Source: Corynebacterium suranareeae (GTDB lineage: Bacteria > Actinomycetota > Actinomycetes > Mycobacteriales > Mycobacteriaceae). From it: a stretch of 64,000 nucleotides of DNA. This document shows, in pieces, positions 60,671-64,000 of this stretch. The stretch's first letter is position 1. Each line of letters begins with the position of its first letter. The stretch lies in contig NZ_AP017369.1 in the NCBI RefSeq assembly GCF_002355155.1, positions 2,728,001-2,792,000 of the forward strand, written 5' to 3'. The position numbers were made by a program, and so were the translations under genes. Under the pieces are notes generated by a model. It did not search any database. It was not told where the DNA came from and saw only the letters and a program-made list of their open reading frames with translations.

Positions 60671-62019
60671 GCACACCACTAAACCGCAAAAACGCATCCT
60701 GCCCAGACGCCCCTCCAGTTCGTCTCGTTCACCTAGGTCTTGGTGCTTTCCACCGCGCACACCAGGTGTGGTACACCCAAAAAGCTGATCCAGACTGGGG
60801 TTATGCTTCCTTTACTGGCCGCAGCGCCCGGATGTCTGATGCGTTAACTCCGCAGGATGGTTTGTACACGTTGGTCACCCGCTCTGGCGAAGGCGATTCA
60901 CCTGAGTTGATCTCCTCTCTCGTTGAGGCACAGCCTGCCGCAAATGTGGAACGCCTCGTTGAGCTGATGGCTGATCCACAGGTCGCAGTGGTTACCTTGA
61001 CCATCACCGAGGCTGGCTACCACTTGGCTGCAGATGGATCCTTAGATGAGGCTAATGAGGATGTTGCAGCGGATTTGAAAGCGCTTGCCGGAGATTCACT
61101 AGAGCTGAAGACCGCCGCTGGCAAATTGGTTAAGGGCCTAGCAGCACGAAAAGCTGCTGAAGCTGGCGGAATAGCGATCATGAGCTGCGATAACATTGCA
61201 GACAACGGTGCGTTGACTGCTGGATCTGTATTGGGGCTTGCCTCCAAGGTGTCTGAAGATTTGGCTGGGTGGATCGAGGAAAACGTCACGTTCCCTTCCA
61301 CCTCCATTGACCGCATCACCCCAGCTACAGAAGATTCTTTGATCGCAGACGTCGAGAAGCAAACCGGTTTCCACGACAATGCCCCTGCGGTTACTGAACC
61401 TTTCGCTTCATGGATCATCGAAGGCGAATTCCCAGCTGGACGTCCTAATTGGGAGAACGCTGGCGTGGAGTTCGTCTCTGACATCGAGCAGTTTGAGCGC
61501 CGTAAGCTGTGGCTTCTCAACGGCTCCCACTCCCTCATGGCTTATCTTGGTCAGCTGCGCGGGCATGCAACCGTTGCAGATGCAATCAATGATTCTGTTG
61601 TGCGTTCCCATGTGGAAGCGCTGTGGGATGAGGCAGCAAACCACCTCACCGCCGAAGGCCTTAATGTTCCTGGCTACCGCCAAAGTCTGATCGAGCGTTT
61701 CGAAAACCCTCGCATCGTGCACAACTTGGCGCAGATCGCCATCGATGGAGCCACGAAGCAGCGCATGCGCGCCGTCCCAATCCTCAAGGCCGAACTCGCA
61801 GCCGGCCGCCCCGGAAATGGTGCCGCGCTGTCGATTGCAGCGTGGATCGCCTACGTCCTAGGCACCGAGGAAGTCCGCGACACCCGCGCGTCCGAAATCA
61901 ACGAGGCAAAATTGCTTGACGACGCCCCCCTCGCTCTTCTAAACCTTCTCGATTCCGAGCTCGCTTCGAACGATGACGTGGCAACCCACATCACCAACCT
62001 CGTTGCGGAACTCTCTTAA
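60667..62019 (+). CDS. Fructuronate (mannonate) reductase of the mannitol dehydrogenase family
   Basis: A 450-residue long-chain polyol dehydrogenase that reduces fructuronate or tagaturonate. N-terminal NAD-binding: HLGLGAFHRAHQVWYT. The C-terminal block has LWLLNGSHSLMAYLGQLRGHATVADA, with the catalytic lysine-containing region nearby. The start is ATG 60667, inside the last codons of uxaC. Choice between UxaB (tagaturonate) and UxuB (fructuronate) cannot be made by eye. It is the second gene of the uronate operon. Confidence 0.9.
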   Translation: MSTPLNRKNASCPDAPPVRLVHLGLGAFHRAHQVWYTQKADPDWGYASFTGRSARMSDALTPQDGLYTLVTRSGEGDSPELISSLVEAQPAANVERLVELMADPQVAVVTLTITEAGYHLAADGSLDEANEDVAADLKALAGDSLELKTAAGKLVKGLAARKAAEAGGIAIMSCDNIADNGALTAGSVLGLASKVSEDLAGWIEENVTFPSTSIDRITPATEDSLIADVEKQTGFHDNAPAVTEPFASWIIEGEFPAGRPNWENAGVEFVSDIEQFERRKLWLLNGSHSLMAYLGQLRGHATVADAINDSVVRSHVEALWDEAANHLTAEGLNVPGYRQSLIERFENPRIVHNLAQIAIDGATKQRMRAVPILKAELAAGRPGNGAALSIAAWIAYVLGTEEVRDTRASEINEAKLLDDAPLALLNLLDSELASNDDVATHITNLVAELS

Positions 62020-62108
62020 ATCGCTACACCTTATTTTTAACGTGCCACCTGCCGGCCAATTGAATTCTCCGGGACTTGGCACAACCATCTAAAAACTTGG
62101 AGATTCAC

Positions 62109-64000
62109 GTGACTACCCCAGTCAAGGAGCGAACGGCAGGTGGTACCCTGCCCAACCACCGCGTACTCACCTATGCGTTTGGCGATATAGCCAACAACCT
62201 CATGTTCAGCATGACCTCGATGTTCATCATGGTGTACATGACAGACATCGTTGGTATTTCAGCGGCAGTAGCCGGCACGATCTACGGTGTAACAAAGATC
62301 TGGGCAGGTGCAGCTGACCTAATCGCTGGACAAACAGTGGACCGTTTCCAAACCAAGTGGGGACGCCTGCGACCATGGATCTTGTTCGGTTCCACCCCAC
62401 TGGCCATTGTGTTTGTGCTGCTGTTTAGTACTCCGGCAGGTTTAAGCGGTGCCGCTGCCATCGCCTGGATTTTCCTGCTTGATGCCCTATTCCAGCTGGC
62501 ATATTCCTTTGTCAACATTCCATACGGTTCTTTGTCAGCATCTATGACCCAAGATCCTGTGGATCGTTCAAAGCTGTCTGGCGCACGTTCCATCACTTCA
62601 TCACTGGCTAGCGTGTTGCTGTCTGCCGTCGTGGCACCACAGTTCGCAGATACTGCTGCAGATAATATGCGGTTGAAATTCACCATCACTTGTTTGGTGC
62701 TCGGTGTCATTGCAGTGTGTTTGTACCTGATTTGTTTTGCCAACTCCCGTGAGGTTGTTCCTCGCCCCGAAGGCAAGATTTCCTTCAAATCCACCTTCAA
62801 GATGATTGGCCAAAACCGCCCACTGATCATCTTGTGTGCCAGCACGTTCTTCCTGCTCAGCGCGATGTTTACCAACAACGCTGTGGCGATGTACTACACC
62901 CGCGATGTTCTGGGCAATGCTTCATGGTTTACCTGGTTGATGGGTGCACAAACTGTCGGCTCAATTTTGGTGGCGACACTTATTCCTTCCATCACGGTGC
63001 GCATTGGCAAGCGCAATGGCTTTATGATGGCTGCTTGTTTTGTCATCGTCGGTTACCTGTTGATGTTCATTATCCCTTCAGGCCAGCTCCTTCCAGCAGT
63101 GGTGACCTGGTTCTTGCTGGGTATCGGTATCGGTTGCACCAACGCACTGATCTTCTCCATGGAAGCCGACACCGTGGATTACGGTGAATGGAATTCAAGC
63201 ATCCGTGCAGAGGGTGGCACATACTCCGTGGTGTCCTTCATCCGTAAGTGTGGCCAAGGTATTGGTGGTTGGATCGGCGGTGCTGTGATCGCAGCGTTCG
63301 GTTACACCTCCATGGCTGGTGGCGCGCAAAGTGTTGAAGCAGTGCAAGGTATCCGTATCGCAACCGGTGCAATCCCTGCAGGTTTTGCCATCGTCGCGTT
63401 GATCATCATCATTGCTTACCGGCTTGATGCTGGCAGGCACGCCGAAATCATCGACGACCTCAACGAACGCCGTATGCAAAATGCCGTTGCTGGCCGCCAC
63501 GGAGTAACCTCCGATCAGGTTCAAATCGCCGAAATTGGCGATGGCCGCAACACCATAATCCGCCCCATTCATGAGGATCACCCACCAATCATCACTGTGT
63601 TTGGACAGCGTGGTTCAGGTGCATCAGATATCGCACCAATGATTGCCAAGCGACTGGGCGTTACGTATATCAATCAAGTATTTAGCTCAGACACTCTCGC
63701 GCAGGTAGATAAGAAGGCGCTGATCTCTGACAGCAGTTTCAACCGTTGGCTACGCACGGTCTCCTACGGTTCTACCCAAGATGCAGATATGGCTGCAGCG
63801 TCCAACCTGGCGGCGAACTCCGCGCTGGCAAGAAAGAACACCGCAGAAGTACTTGAAGCTGTCGCTGATGGTGGCGTGATGCTGGGCCGAAATGGCGCCC
63901 TAGTCTTAGGGCCGGTCGTTGGAACCCTGCACGTTAAATTCATTGCGCCTTTGAACAAGCGCATTGAACGCGTCATGTACAAAACTGGGCTCTCTGAATC
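62109..64000 (+). CDS. GPH-family sugar/uronide symporter fused to a cytidylate-kinase-like domain (3' end outside window)
   Basis: The reading frame runs from GTG 62109 (TTGGAGATTCAC before it) to the window end, 630 complete codons without a stop. Residues about 15-450 are a 12-helix glycoside-pentoside-hexuronide:cation symporter (YAFGDIANNLMF, LIAGQTVDRFQTKWGRLRPWI, NIPYGSLSASMTQDPVDRS). After the last helix and a linker (about 450-495), a cytoplasmic domain follows: ITVFGQRGSGASDIAPMIA, a P-loop-like motif, then KRLGVTYINQVFSSD and GGVMLGRNGALVLG. This matches cytidylate-kinase-like (Cytidylate_kin2) proteins. It is likely the uptake system for uronates. Confidence 0.8.
   Translation, partial: MTTPVKERTAGGTLPNHRVLTYAFGDIANNLMFSMTSMFIMVYMTDIVGISAAVAGTIYGVTKIWAGAADLIAGQTVDRFQTKWGRLRPWILFGSTPLAIVFVLLFSTPAGLSGAAAIAWIFLLDALFQLAYSFVNIPYGSLSASMTQDPVDRSKLSGARSITSSLASVLLSAVVAPQFADTAADNMRLKFTITCLVLGVIAVCLYLICFANSREVVPRPEGKISFKSTFKMIGQNRPLIILCASTFFLLSAMFTNNAVAMYYTRDVLGNASWFTWLMGAQTVGSILVATLIPSITVRIGKRNGFMMAACFVIVGYLLMFIIPSGQLLPAVVTWFLLGIGIGCTNALIFSMEADTVDYGEWNSSIRAEGGTYSVVSFIRKCGQGIGGWIGGAVIAAFGYTSMAGGAQSVEAVQGIRIATGAIPAGFAIVALIIIIAYRLDAGRHAEIIDDLNERRMQNAVAGRHGVTSDQVQIAEIGDGRNTIIRPIHEDHPPIITVFGQRGSGASDIAPMIAKRLGVTYINQVFSSDTLAQVDKKALISDSSFNRWLRTVSYGSTQDADMAAASNLAANSALARKNTAEVLEAVADGGVMLGRNGALVLGPVVGTLHVKFIAPLNKRIERVMYKTGLSE

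Noticed and set aside
62282..62878. A 198-residue minus-strand ORF
   Set aside because: It is the antisense shadow of the GPH symporter, with no ribosome site and low-plausibility protein.

Overview
The window is chromosomal DNA of a Corynebacterium, most likely Corynebacterium glutamicum or a very close strain. The basis is recognition of protein families and gene order. There is a mycothiol-type oxidoreductase beside pepN, a metB gene with a McbR-type operator, a crtB/crtI pair, LppS-type L,D-transpeptidase, and a stretch (Rv2466c-like, pepN, glbO, Rv2474c-like, thioesterase, ettA, second ssb) whose order resembles the Mycobacterium tuberculosis Rv2466c-Rv2478c region. No complete IS element, prophage, rRNA operon or CRISPR array was seen.

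Layout. 1-3.0 kb: thioredoxin-fold oxidoreductase (partial) and aminopeptidase N. 3.1-7.0 kb: a small AT-rich islet of poorly known genes (HsdR_N-like nuclease-fold protein, YbjN-like protein, acidic DUF4253-like protein, membrane protein, 58-residue basic protein). 7.0-10.6 kb: carotenoid genes crtI and crtB, and an MFS exporter. 10.6-20.6 kb: an operon for a peptide/opine-type ABC importer plus an AhpD-fold (CMD) protein, divergent from an FAD/NAD(P)-binding protein and a class III aminotransferase. Two McbR-like operators lie between, so a sulfur-metabolism role is likely. 20.7-24.9 kb: a DUF222/HNH protein, DedA protein, SDR and TetR regulator. 24.9-34.6 kb: metB, ABC ATPase, MscS channel, truncated haemoglobin, conserved Rv2474c-like protein, thioesterase, EttA, a single-strand-binding protein, and a CopD/CtaG fusion membrane protein. 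34.8-36.8 kb: tRNA-Arg, secreted alkaline phosphatase, tRNA-His. 36.9-41.9 kb: a frameshifted NTF2-like gene, AraC regulator, aldehyde and alcohol dehydrogenases, an orphan XRE regulator. 42-46.6 kb: the nickel-pincer cofactor set (LarA homologue, LarE, LarB, LarC). 46.7-52.4 kb: hydroxypyruvate isomerase-like protein, SDR, oligoribonuclease, Fes-like esterase, L,D-transpeptidase, two tRNA-Lys genes. 52.5-58.0 kb: BetT-type BCCT transporter, small hypothetical genes, a lipoprotein, glutaminase with STAS domain. 58.0-64.0 kb: a hexuronate locus with a LacI regulator, uxaC, a fructuronate/mannonate-type reductase, and a GPH-family symporter fused to a cytidylate-kinase-like domain that runs off the window.

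How genes work together. Uronate uptake (GPH symporter), isomerisation (UxaC) and reduction (UxaB/UxuB-like) form one operon under a nearby LacI protein. LarB, LarE and LarC would make the nickel-pincer cofactor for the LarA-type racemase/epimerase next to them. CrtB and CrtI make and desaturate phytoene. The AraC-ALDH-ADH group looks like an inducible alcohol/aldehyde oxidation module.

The most striking unexplained signal is a 12-mer, GCGTCGAMAAGC, present 15 times (17 with N in place of M), in coding DNA in different reading frames and in intergenic DNA. One copy lies in an apparent in-frame insertion of about 35 codons in the LacI gene. All calls were made by eye from the sequence, without database searches.
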